From Lachnospiraceae bacterium (GTDB lineage: Bacteria > Bacillota > Clostridia > Lachnospirales > Lachnospiraceae): a stretch of DNA of 8,420 nt. The stretch is from assembly GCA_009774145.1 (NCBI GenBank), contig VSND01000191.1:1-8420 (forward strand), given 5' to 3'. Below the pieces are notes generated by a model that was not told the origin of the DNA, searched no databases, and saw only the letters and a list, made by a program, of their open reading frames with translations. Below are positions 1-6,244 of the stretch, piece after piece. The translations under genes were made by a program, and so were the position numbers. Every line of letters starts with the position of its first letter. Positions within the stretch are counted from its first letter, which is position 1.

Positions 1-7
1 AATCAGC

Positions 8-28
8 ACCACCGGCTTAGCCGGTGGT
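8..28. repeat. Subterminal hairpin at the transposase-distal IS end
   Basis: A perfect 9-bp inverted repeat, ACCACCGGC and GCCGGTGGT, encloses the loop TTA. It pairs in design with the hairpin at 702-722 and is probably the structure that TnpA binds on single-stranded DNA. It could also act as a terminator in the plus direction, since TTTGTTG follows it. Confidence 0.7.
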
Positions 29-37
29 TTGTTGTCC

Positions 38-131
38 GCCCTATAAGGGCTCGTTCCCGGCGCTGGAGTCTAAAGACTCATCGAATGGTCCGCCAGCCGC
101 AACGTCAGTTACCTGCTAAGCCCTTCGGGCT
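38..131 (-). ncRNA. Hairpin-rich 3' region of the IS, possible structured RNA
   Basis: The 130 bp between the transposase stop and the IS end hairpin hold three further short perfect hairpins: GCCCT-ATA-AGGGC at 38-50, GAGTC-TAAA-GACTC at 66-79 and AGCCC-TTC-GGGCT at 119-131. Read on the minus strand they would form the 3' part of the transposase transcript, closed by the end hairpin at 8-28. The spacing suggests a folded RNA or DNA structure and not just a terminator. Whether it is expressed as an RNA is inference. Confidence 0.3.
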
Positions 132-610
132 CATCTTTTCTTGTTGCTTTTGTTTACCGGCTCACCCGTAAACGGGTCAATATACTCCTTCAATGACATC
201 TGGTCATATTCTAAATCTTCTTTTAGTTGATTCCGAATATACTCTTCTATCTTTTTTGCATTTTTTCCTACCGTGTCCACATAGTATCCTCTGCACCAAA
301 AATGTCGATTGCCATACTTGTATTTGAGATTCGCGTGTCTCTCAAATATCATCAGGGTACTTTTTCCTTTTAAATACCCCACAAAATCTGACACACTCAT
401 CTTCGGCGGTATTTCTACCAGCATATGGACATGATCCGGACAGATTTCTGCTTCCACAATATTTACTTCTTTGCGTCTGCACAACATACTCAAGATATTT
501 GCGATGTCCCGTTTCAACTCGCCGTATATAATCTTTCTTCTATATTTCGGTGCAAAAACAATATGGTACTTACAATTCCACTTTGTATGTGATAAACTAT
601 TGTTGTCCAT
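131..610 (-). CDS. tnpA: IS200/IS605-family Y1 transposase TnpA
   Basis: This 159-residue protein is the single-strand DNA transposase that excises and inserts the element by means of a 5'-phosphotyrosine intermediate. The HUH metal-binding pair is visible as His60-Val61-His62 in CPDHVHMLVEI, and the likely nucleophile is Tyr124 in IEEYIRNQ. The N-terminal segment HTKWNCKYHIVFAPKYRR is typical of the IS200 group, and the length is normal for it, so the gene looks intact and possibly active. The start is well supported: AAAGGAGG lies 8 nt upstream of the ATG. A promoter is visible at 658-685. The gene stands alone, with no TnpB or IscB partner. It points away from the PTS operon, so readthrough from mtlA would enter it in the sense direction. 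Confidence 0.93.
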   Translation of the reverse strand: MDNNSLSHTKWNCKYHIVFAPKYRRKIIYGELKRDIANILSMLCRRKEVNIVEAEICPDHVHMLVEIPPKMSVSDFVGYLKGKSTLMIFERHANLKYKYGNRHFWCRGYYVDTVGKNAKKIEEYIRNQLKEDLEYDQMSLKEYIDPFTGEPVNKSNKKR

Positions 611-617
611 TTGGACT

Positions 618-674
618 ACCTCCTTTGATTAACAAAACGGTTGGCGAACCTGTTTTTATTATATCAGGGGAGGT
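618..674 (-). promoter_or_regulatory. tnpA ribosome site and a matching anti-ribosome-site segment
   Basis: On the minus strand the tnpA ribosome site GGAGGT (618-623) is complementary over 6 nt to ACCTCC (669-674). The complementary segment lies upstream of the start site expected for the element's own promoter, so it would be present only in transcripts entering from outside. Such fold-back would mask the ribosome site on readthrough RNA. The pairing is short and could be chance. Confidence 0.25.
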
Positions 675-685
675 TTTTTACACAA
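658..685 (-). promoter_or_regulatory. Probable tnpA promoter
   Basis: On the minus strand a perfect -10 box TATAAT (658-663) lies 16 nt downstream of a weak -35 box TTGTGT (680-685). This would give a start site near 651 and a leader of about 40 nt before the tnpA ATG. The weak -35 fits the low expression usual for IS200 elements. Confidence 0.5.
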
Positions 686-701
686 CGCTAAAGCTATTTC
701 A

Positions 702-722
702 ACCACCCGCAGAGCAGGTGGT
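702..722. repeat. Subterminal hairpin at the tnpA-proximal IS end
   Basis: ACCACC and GGTGGT flank an inner GC/GC pair, one mismatch and the loop AGA. Size and outer arms match the hairpin at 8-28, as expected for the two ends recognised by one TnpA. Seven T residues follow in the plus direction, so it may also stop transcription coming out of the element. Confidence 0.65.
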
Positions 723-729
723 TTTTTTG

Positions 730-793
730 TTCTCCAAAGTTCCATTTTTCGGATCAGCGAAAAACTCCTCAATGGAGAACAGGGCCATGCCCT
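730..793. repeat. 50-nt imperfect palindrome followed by a second small hairpin
   Basis: Positions 730-779 form a symmetrical palindrome. The outer arms are TTCTCCA (730-736) and TGGAGAA (773-779), there are 8-nt internal loops on each side, and the inner arms are TTTTTCG (745-751) and CGAAAAA (758-764) around GATCAG. A further hairpin AGGGC-CAT-GCCCT lies at 781-793. On the minus strand the outer arm can instead pair locally as CTCC-ATTGA-GGAG (765-777), directly followed by five T residues. The segment lies between the IS tip and the mtlA terminator. Its role is unknown. Confidence 0.45.
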
Positions 794-799
794 AACAAT

Positions 800-836
800 A
801 AAAGGGAATTTATTTTTTCAAACAAATTCCCCTTTT
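800..836 (-). terminator. Intrinsic terminator downstream of mtlA
   Basis: On the minus strand AAAAGGGGAATTT pairs with AAATTCCCTTTT, leaving one bulged G, around an 11-12 nt loop; the T-rich sequence TTTTATTGTT follows. It lies about 20 nt after the mtlA stop and marks the end of the operon. The stem is nearly symmetrical, so it could also work on plus-strand transcripts. Confidence 0.6.
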
Positions 837-854
837 ACCTTAAGTCCTGATACG

Positions 855-2276
855 TCAGGTTCGTCCTTTACTGATATTTACCACGAGTTCTTCATATTGA
901 GGATCATTCAGATAATCCTGAATGGTAATGAGCATTGTATCCGGCTGTTTTTCTTTCACAACTTCACTCAAGGCAACATGTGTTACGATTACATCAGCTT
1001 CTTCCGGCAGTTCCATCACCGATGCATGCTGAACATCAATATCTGTAATGCCAGCTTTTTTCAATTTTTTACCAATTACAGAAGCTCCCATTGCACTGGA
1101 ACCAAGTCCGGCATCGCACACATACAGAATTTTTTTCACTTTGCTGTAATGAAATGTTTTTTGATCATCCTCAAAAACAGAAGAAATACGAGATTTCTTA
1201 CCTTTTAATGCTTCCATCTGTTTTGCAGCTTCCCTAAGACTCTGATCTCCTTCTTCCTCATTCTGCTTTGTGTTTTTAACGATAACAGAGGCCACTGCAA
1301 AAGATACAGCGGCAGAGGCCAGGATTGCAAGCAGAATCATAATCTGATCTCCCGCTGCTGCCATCATCATAATAGTAATGATACTTCCTGGCGAGCTTAC
1401 ACCCACAAGTCCCACTCCGAACAGTGAGAACAGAAAGGTACCTGTGATACCACCTGCAATCGCCGCCACTGCCACCATCGGATTCATCAGAATAAACGGA
1501 AAATAAATCTCGTGAATTCCTCCAATCGCATGAATAAGTGTTGCACCATATGCGTTTGCCTTTGCTCTGCCTTTTCCAAAAAGACAGTATGCCAGCAAGA
1601 TTCCAAGTCCTGGACCCGGATTAGATTCCAGCAGAAAAAGCACGGATTTCCCATACTCAGCCAATTGTGTGGTTCCAAGAGGAGTAAGTATTCCCTGTCC
1701 AATCGCATTGTTCAAAAAGAGTACTTTGGCCGGCTCAATAAATACTGCGGTAAGTGGCAGCAGATTATTGTTTTCCAAAACAGCGACCCCTTCTGCAAAC
1801 ACGCCAGATAGAGCGGTAATCGCCGGAGCAAGGCATCGACATCCGACAATCGCTATTACAGCACCAAGAACCGCCGTTGTAAGATTCCCGATCAGCAGCT
1901 CAAATCCAACTGGAATATGAGGCTCAATCACTGCATCTGCCTTTTTCAATACCCATGCTGCAAATGGAGCTATAATCATTGCTCCCAAAAGCATTGTGAT
2001 ATCACTTCCGATAACAACGCCCATGGTGGTAAATGCTCCTATGACCGCACCTTTATCTCCATAAACCATTTTTCCGCCTGCTGTACCAATCAGCACAGGA
2101 AGCATGTAAGTCAACATTGGCGAAATAAAGCTTTTTAACATATCACTTGACAGCCAGATCCCCAGTGCAGTCAGGATCCCCCATCCCATAAAAGCTCCCA
2201 AATTCGGAAGTACCATTCCGCTCAGCTTACTGCCAAACCGTTGTGCTTTTATACGCCATGAAACATCATTCGACAT
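855..2276 (-). CDS. mtlA: PTS mannitol-type EIICB permease
   Basis: This membrane protein imports a hexitol and phosphorylates it during transport, using phosphate passed from EIIA to its own IIB domain. The translation matches mannitol EIICB throughout. The EIIC transport domain covers about residues 1-335, with the family motifs EPAKVLFLNNAIGQGI, NPGPGLGILLAY and GGIHEIYFPFILMNP (252-266). A charged linker follows, then a IIB domain from about 381 to 473 with the phospho-cysteine Cys387 in LYVCDAGLGSSAMG. No EIIA domain is fused. I chose the ATG at 2276 (473 residues), because GGGGG lies 7 nt upstream and SWRIKAQRFGSKLSG is the usual N-terminus; an ATG 10 codons earlier would overlap the upstream gene. 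It starts 16 nt after that gene ends, so the two form an operon. Mannitol is the best guess for substrate, but the neighbouring oxidoreductase leaves room for another polyol. Confidence 0.92.
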   Translation of the reverse strand: MSNDVSWRIKAQRFGSKLSGMVLPNLGAFMGWGILTALGIWLSSDMLKSFISPMLTYMLPVLIGTAGGKMVYGDKGAVIGAFTTMGVVIGSDITMLLGAMIIAPFAAWVLKKADAVIEPHIPVGFELLIGNLTTAVLGAVIAIVGCRCLAPAITALSGVFAEGVAVLENNNLLPLTAVFIEPAKVLFLNNAIGQGILTPLGTTQLAEYGKSVLFLLESNPGPGLGILLAYCLFGKGRAKANAYGATLIHAIGGIHEIYFPFILMNPMVAVAAIAGGITGTFLFSLFGVGLVGVSSPGSIITIMMMAAAGDQIMILLAILASAAVSFAVASVIVKNTKQNEEEGDQSLREAAKQMEALKGKKSRISSVFEDDQKTFHYSKVKKILYVCDAGLGSSAMGASVIGKKLKKAGITDIDVQHASVMELPEEADVIVTHVALSEVVKEKQPDTMLITIQDYLNDPQYEELVVNISKGRT

Positions 2277-2292
2277 ATCTGTACCCCCTTTT

Positions 2293-3297
2293 TTATGAAA
2301 GTTCAACTTCCTTTTCCTCTTTCATTGACCGTTCAATTGCATCCACTACGCGAAGTGCATCATACGACTGCTTCGGCGTAATAACCGATTTGGTCTGTGT
2401 TGCTACATTATTGACAAAAGCCATAACCTCTTCTGCCAAATCCCCGCAGACTTCCCCATTCACATAATACCAGTGTCTGGAGTCCGGATACTGTACCCCT
2501 TTTGCTGATACAAACCGCACGCCATGATCACAGGAATCCACATAAGCAACCCCCTTTGTGCCTACAAGTTCTACCTTGTCATCAATAATTGTGGGGGAAT
2601 TCTCCGGCAGCGTCCAGCATGCTTCCATACATGCAATCGCATCGTTTTCATAAGTTACAATTGCATAGATCACATCGTTCATTCCGTTTTCTTTCAGCAG
2701 TACACTCCGATTTCTGGCGAATACTTTCACTGGCTGACATCCCATCCACCAGTTAATATAATCGATATCGTGAATCATCACATGCATGCTCAGATCGGAA
2801 GCTCCAATATAACGTCTCGGGCCAACAATCGGACTGTTTCTTCTCACATAACAATGGATAATGTCTCCCAGTTCACCACTGTCCAGCCGTTCCTTGATCA
2901 TTGCAAAGCGCGGATCAAAACGAAGGAGAAAACCTGTTGTAAATACTTTATCATAATCTTTGGTAATTTCATACAGTGCTTTTCCATCTTCCAGCTCTTT
3001 TGCCAAAGGTTTCTCGAGCAGGATATGTTTTCCAGCCTTTACTGCCAGCTCTACTGCCTCCCGATGCATATTATCCGGAAGTACAATACTCACTGCCTCG
3101 ACATCTGCATTTTCCAGCATCTCTTTGTAATCCCTGTAGAGCCTCACACCTTCAAATTCCGTCTCCAGTTGTTTTCTGCGAACCTCATTGTATTCGCACA
3201 ATGCAATCAGTTCTACCTGCGGCAGCTTCCGATAAATCTGTGCATGATACGTTCCCATCTGTCCTACCCCAATAACTCCTGCTTTAATCTTTCCCAA
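2293..3297 (-). CDS. Gfo/Idh/MocA-family NAD(P)-dependent oxidoreductase
   Basis: The 334-residue protein is a cytoplasmic dehydrogenase of the family that includes inositol 2-dehydrogenase and glucose-fructose oxidoreductase. The Rossmann nucleotide motif GVGQMG is at residues 10-15, the family EKP motif at 95-97 (LLEKPLAKE), and the second-domain motif HDIDYINWWMG at 176-186, with His176 a likely catalytic residue. The length is typical. The start is a TTG at 3297, preceded by a perfect AGGAGG with 7-nt spacing; the in-frame ATG at 3315 sits on top of that ribosome site and cannot use it. It is the first gene of the operon with mtlA, so it probably oxidises the imported sugar alcohol, its phosphate or a derived sugar. 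The exact substrate cannot be read from the sequence. It is not a member of the usual mannitol-1-phosphate dehydrogenase (MtlD) family. Confidence 0.88.
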   Translation of the reverse strand: MGKIKAGVIGVGQMGTYHAQIYRKLPQVELIALCEYNEVRRKQLETEFEGVRLYRDYKEMLENADVEAVSIVLPDNMHREAVELAVKAGKHILLEKPLAKELEDGKALYEITKDYDKVFTTGFLLRFDPRFAMIKERLDSGELGDIIHCYVRRNSPIVGPRRYIGASDLSMHVMIHDIDYINWWMGCQPVKVFARNRSVLLKENGMNDVIYAIVTYENDAIACMEACWTLPENSPTIIDDKVELVGTKGVAYVDSCDHGVRFVSAKGVQYPDSRHWYYVNGEVCGDLAEEVMAFVNNVATQTKSVITPKQSYDALRVVDAIERSMKEEKEVELS

Positions 3298-3315
3298 CGT
3301 AATTCCTCCTCTCAT
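3295..3315 (-). promoter_or_regulatory. Ribosome site that selects the TTG start
   Basis: AGGAGG (3305-3310 on the minus strand) is followed by 7 nt and then TTG at 3297-3295. The competing ATG (3315-3313) precedes the motif by only 2 nt. Homology to the family also starts at the TTG, with GKIKAGVIG. Confidence 0.8.
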
Positions 3316-3357
3316 TTTATTGTTTGCTACGTTGTTCAGTGTTTCTTTATGAGCCCT

Positions 3358-3386
3358 ATTATAGATTGCGCAGAACCCAAACGAAA
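3358..3386 (-). promoter_or_regulatory. Probable promoter of the oxidoreductase-mtlA operon
   Basis: A perfect TATAAT lies at 3358-3363 on the minus strand. At the right distance upstream only a poor -35 (TTTCGT, 3381-3386) is present. A start site near 3351 would give a leader of about 54 nt. A strong -10 with a weak -35 is what an activator-dependent promoter looks like, and two inverted repeats lie about 65 and 100 nt upstream of the start site. Confidence 0.5.
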
Positions 3387-3408
3387 GACAATAAATTTCC
3401 AGGTAAAA

Positions 3409-3423
3409 TGGCAAACCGTGCCA
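3409..3423. promoter_or_regulatory. Inverted repeat, candidate operator 1
   Basis: TGGCA and TGCCA enclose AACCG. The centre lies about 65 nt upstream of the predicted operon start. The arms match those of the second repeat at 3441-3462, which suggests one regulator, most simply MtlR. It also resembles a catabolite-repression (cre) site, but the spacing is one base off the usual consensus. Confidence 0.45.
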
Positions 3424-3440
3424 ATTACTTTTCCGGTCAT

Positions 3441-3462
3441 TTTGCCAATTAAAACTGGCAAA
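3441..3462. promoter_or_regulatory. Inverted repeat, candidate operator 2
   Basis: Perfect 7-bp arms TTTGCCA and TGGCAAA enclose ATTAAAAC. It ends 8 nt before the -35 box of the mtlR promoter and lies about 100 nt upstream of the divergent operon start, so it could serve both directions. The sequence TGCCAATTA occurs here and in candidate operator 1. Confidence 0.5.
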
Positions 3463-3470
3463 GGAATATA

Positions 3471-3500
3471 TTGTCAAATCAATTCTTTATAAAGTATATT
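3471..3500 (+). promoter_or_regulatory. Probable mtlR promoter
   Basis: TTGTCA (3471-3476) and TATATT (3495-3500) are separated by 18 nt, with a start site expected near 3507. The AGGAAAGGA ribosome site (3518-3526) lies 12 nt before the mtlR ATG, which is rather long. An ATG at 3531 is better spaced but opens only a nine-codon frame that overlaps the mtlR start. Confidence 0.5.
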
Positions 3501-3538
3501 ATATTTAAAGAAAAACCAGGAAAGGAATTTATGGTGAT

Positions 3539-5470
3539 ATGTTTCAGAATTCTCGATTAAATGAATTATTAAAGTATTTTCTGAGCCATAAAGAGTATAC
3601 CAGTCCTTCTAATCTGGTAAAACATTTTCAGATATCAGAACGAACTCTGCGCAATGACATACGCGAGGTAAATAAAGAAATCAAAAAGAATCATGTGCAG
3701 ATTCTGATGAAAAGAGGCGCCGGTTATTACCTGGATTCAAAAGATCCTTCCTTTGTATCTCAGCTGGAAGAATCTGTAAATCTTAAGCAGGATCCACTGG
3801 ATTCCGTAGATCGCAGAATCAATCATCTAATTATAAAGCTGCTATATGCAAATGATTATCTAAATCAGGATGATCTTGCTGATGAGGTGTTTGTCAGTGT
3901 TAATACCATTATTAATTATCTGAAAACTATCCGTGCCATACTTAACCGCTACCACCTCACATTACAGAACAAAGCCAATCTTGGTTACCTGGTCGTCGGA
4001 GAAGAACTGGACAAGCGAACCTGTATTGTTGACCTGCTTACATCCAATGCTCAACCATATGCTTTCCAGTTTTCCAATGAACAAAAAGCGTTGTTAAATC
4101 ATGTGAACCTTGAAAAAATCAAAGAAACCGTTATGGACTTTAACCGAAAATATGATCTTCATTTTACAGACTATAATCTGAAGAATCTCATCTTGCATAT
4201 TGCTCTTTCTATTTCCAGGCTCCAGGCAGATAAGCCAATTGTGTCTTATCCCAGGCCGCAAAATTCACAATTAGACCAACTGCTGCATCCACTGATTTCT
4301 TATATAGAAGAAATATTCCAGGTAATCTTTACAACAGCTGAGAAAAATTATATTTTTTCGCATTATGTTACCAGTGCCGGCGAATTGCTGAATCAGGAAC
4401 ACACAACGGATTATATGCACAAACTGGTTATGGATATCCTGAATTGTATCTATGAGTCTTACCATATCGATCTTAGAACGGACAGGGTTCTTCTCAATGA
4501 CCTGAGTCAGCATCTGCAGGCTATCCTTAACGCTAAATATTATCAACTTCGCAACAAGAATCCTTTGTTGCATACGATTAAGAACAATTATATTTTTGCT
4601 TATGAAGTAACTGAAACTGCTGTTTATCAGGCATTTGAAAATGAACCTTTCCATCTGTCTGAAGACGATATCGGTTATATTGCTCTGCATGTGGGAGCGG
4701 CCATTGAACGATATTTTGACTCCCGCTATCAGCATCTTAAAAAGGTACTGATTGTTTACGGCAACGGATATGCAGAAGGCAGTTTCCTTGCTGCAAAAAT
4801 TACATCCCTTTTCAAAAACGTTCTGGAAATTGCAGGCAGATATCCTTCCCATGAATTAGATGGCAAAATCTGTAATGATATTGACTTGATTATTTCAACT
4901 GTCCCGTTAAAGCAATTGCATGTATCCATTCCTGTTCTTGTCGTGGAGATTCCGCTTCTCAGAAAGAATATTGAAAATATCTCGAGAGCAATTACAAAAG
5001 AACGGCAGCACCCGGTCAGCAAATTTTCGGATTTGTTTGATCCTTCCCTGTTTATCCGTTCCTCTGCAAAATCCAGGGATGAAATCATTCATATTTTATG
5101 TATGCTTCTTAAAAAAAGCGGAAACATATCAGATTCTTTTGAGAAAAGTGTGCTGGAGCGGGAATCTAAAATTTCCACCGCTATGGATGGGGTTCTTGCG
5201 CTTCCCCATCCCATGACAATCTGCTCCACTAAAAGTCAGATTGCCGTTGCAATATTAGAACATCCTGTCAAATGGTCTGAAAAAGAAAATGCGCAGATTA
5301 TTCTGATGCTCAGCCTTGCAGACGACAAAAAGAAAAATATAAAAGCTCTGTATGATACATTCGTTGCCATAACAAATAACCCGTCATTGACCAATCTGCT
5401 TTTACGTGCAGAAAGTATGCTCGAGTTTCTTCAGATTTTAGAAGATAATATTCCCGAGAATGCTTATTAG
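3539..5470 (+). CDS. mtlR: MtlR-like PRD-domain transcriptional activator of the PTS operon
   Basis: The 643-residue protein is a PTS-controlled DNA-binding activator with the domain order of MtlR. An N-terminal winged helix-turn-helix (about 5-60, ISERTLRNDIREVN) and a second one (about 95-150) are followed by PRD1 (about 190-290; His220, His275), PRD2 (about 295-395; His325, His384), an EIIB-Gat-like domain (about 400-485) and an EIIA-like domain (about 500-640; His557 in ALPHP). The PRD histidines and His557 are the expected sites of phosphorylation by HPr and EIIs. The EIIB-like loop reads VLIVYGNG, with Tyr407 where MtlR proteins usually have a cysteine. Divergent transcription from the oxidoreductase-mtlA operon makes that operon its probable target. 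The C-terminus runs into a decayed transposase, and no terminator is visible after it, but the protein looks complete. Confidence 0.88.
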   Translation: MFQNSRLNELLKYFLSHKEYTSPSNLVKHFQISERTLRNDIREVNKEIKKNHVQILMKRGAGYYLDSKDPSFVSQLEESVNLKQDPLDSVDRRINHLIIKLLYANDYLNQDDLADEVFVSVNTIINYLKTIRAILNRYHLTLQNKANLGYLVVGEELDKRTCIVDLLTSNAQPYAFQFSNEQKALLNHVNLEKIKETVMDFNRKYDLHFTDYNLKNLILHIALSISRLQADKPIVSYPRPQNSQLDQLLHPLISYIEEIFQVIFTTAEKNYIFSHYVTSAGELLNQEHTTDYMHKLVMDILNCIYESYHIDLRTDRVLLNDLSQHLQAILNAKYYQLRNKNPLLHTIKNNYIFAYEVTETAVYQAFENEPFHLSEDDIGYIALHVGAAIERYFDSRYQHLKKVLIVYGNGYAEGSFLAAKITSLFKNVLEIAGRYPSHELDGKICNDIDLIISTVPLKQLHVSIPVLVVEIPLLRKNIENISRAITKERQHPVSKFSDLFDPSLFIRSSAKSRDEIIHILCMLLKKSGNISDSFEKSVLERESKISTAMDGVLALPHPMTICSTKSQIAVAILEHPVKWSEKENAQIILMLSLADDKKKNIKALYDTFVAITNNPSLTNLLLRAESMLEFLQILEDNIPENAY

Positions 5471-5919
5471 CATTTCTCATCCTTCGGGGCGACCTGTTTA
5501 ATCTGCAGAGCCTCATGGCGGGAGAGATTGGCGCCCTGTCCGGAAGAAGAGCGAAGCTCCTCATACTTACGATGTGCAAAGCGGGCATTGTAAATATATT
5601 TATGGGGAACGGTACAGCGGCTGAGGGGTTTCCCACAGCCGTTGCAGACGCAGGGAGCCCTGTCGAGATGTCTGCACTGCTCTTTGACAAAAGAAGGACA
5701 CACCTGATTATATTTAATGCAGGAAGCGCATTTTGTGTCACAGAGAATAATCTTACCGCAGACATTGGTCTTACGGCAGCGGAATCATCTGGTACAAAAG
5801 TTATGAGGGTTGTTGAAGATCCGTTTGGGGTGCACGTCATCTATCCTGTGGAGTTTGACTTCTTTGGAGATGGCAGTGGGAGTAAGATGTTTCTGATTAC
5901 CTGGAATGATACTGGACAT
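5467..5919 (-). pseudogene. Decayed IS30-family transposase, N-terminal part
   Basis: The 151-codon frame begins with an intact ATG at 5919, preceded by AGGAGG at 7-nt spacing, and reads MSSIIPGNQKHLT before jumping to ISKEVKLHR. This implies an in-frame internal deletion that removes most of the N-terminal helix-turn-helix. An in-frame TGA stands at 5787-5785, where an arginine is expected. The cysteine-rich segment (CRKTNVC, CDTKCASC, VCNGCGKPLSRC) and FAHRKYEELRSSS match remembered IS30-type transposases of clostridia. Similarity ends near ALQIKQVAP, so the DDE catalytic core is missing. Its stop codon (5469-5467) overlaps the mtlR stop, which places the deletion endpoint at or just after mtlR. 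It cannot make an active transposase. Confidence 0.8.
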
Positions 5920-6002
5920 AATGGTACCTCCTGTTTCTGCTGTCTGATCATTAACAGAAGGATATCATACTTATGAAAGAGAGAATTCTGTTTGTGTAAG
6001 AC

Positions 6003-6036
6003 TAAATTCCACAATGTTTATGCAGAGTGGAATTTA
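6003..6036. repeat. 10-bp inverted repeat upstream of the transposase remnant
   Basis: TAAATTCCAC (6003-6012) and GTGGAATTTA (6027-6036) are perfect arms around a 14-nt loop. It lies about 85-115 bp upstream of the transposase start, a plausible place for an end of the former insertion sequence, but a partner on the other side was not found. An AT-rich 7-bp hairpin follows at 6037-6063. Apart from these, the promoter at 6077-6104 and a weak 45-codon frame, I see nothing in 5920-6244. Confidence 0.4.
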
Positions 6037-6076
6037 AAATTTCATTTTTCGAGGAAGAAATTTAATGTGAATTTTA

Positions 6077-6104
6077 TTGTAAAGACAAGCTTTTTCTGTA
6101 TAAT
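6077..6104 (+). promoter_or_regulatory. Promoter-like sequence pointing into the CRISPR array
   Basis: TTGTAA (6077-6082) and a perfect TATAAT (6099-6104) are separated by 16 nt. Transcription would start near 6111 and enter the array 134 nt later on the plus strand. This is opposite to the direction suggested by the repeat. It may be a relic promoter, an antisense promoter or the real array promoter. Confidence 0.45.
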
Positions 6105-6244
6105 TGAAATGTGGCAGGAACAGGATATATCGTATCTTATGTCACAGATTTTTAGAAATCAGGGTGTTAAAGTACAGGACGATACAAAACAGATAGAGGA
6201 AGTCATGGCAAAGTATGGCGCAGTGTGCAAACTTCATTGTCGGC

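Larger units (their letters stand above)
1..728 (-). mobile_element. IS200/IS605-family insertion sequence (IS200-like, tnpA only)
   Basis: The element consists of a Y1 transposase gene (131-610) flanked by two 21-nt subterminal hairpins of matching design at 8-28 and 702-722, both of the form ACCACC...GGTGGT with a 3-nt loop. This is the layout of IS200/IS605 elements, which have no terminal inverted repeats and move as single strands cut next to such hairpins. No tnpB accessory gene is present. The transposase reads leftwards, so the left end of the element lies near 700-740 and its right end near position 1. The exact tips cannot be fixed from sequence alone, and the right end may lie just outside the window. 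Confidence 0.72.

Noticed and set aside
2524..3492. A 322-codon plus-strand frame opposite the oxidoreductase gene
   Set aside because: It is antisense to a gene with clear family motifs and has no plausible domain. Its composition is that of a reverse-strand shadow.
3531..3560. A nine-codon frame ATG...TAA overlapping the mtlR start
   Set aside because: It is better spaced from the ribosome site than the mtlR ATG, but far too short to call without conservation data.
5515..5976. A 153-codon plus-strand frame and a 176-codon minus-strand frame over the transposase remnant
   Set aside because: The third frame carries the clear IS30 similarity, so these are shadows.
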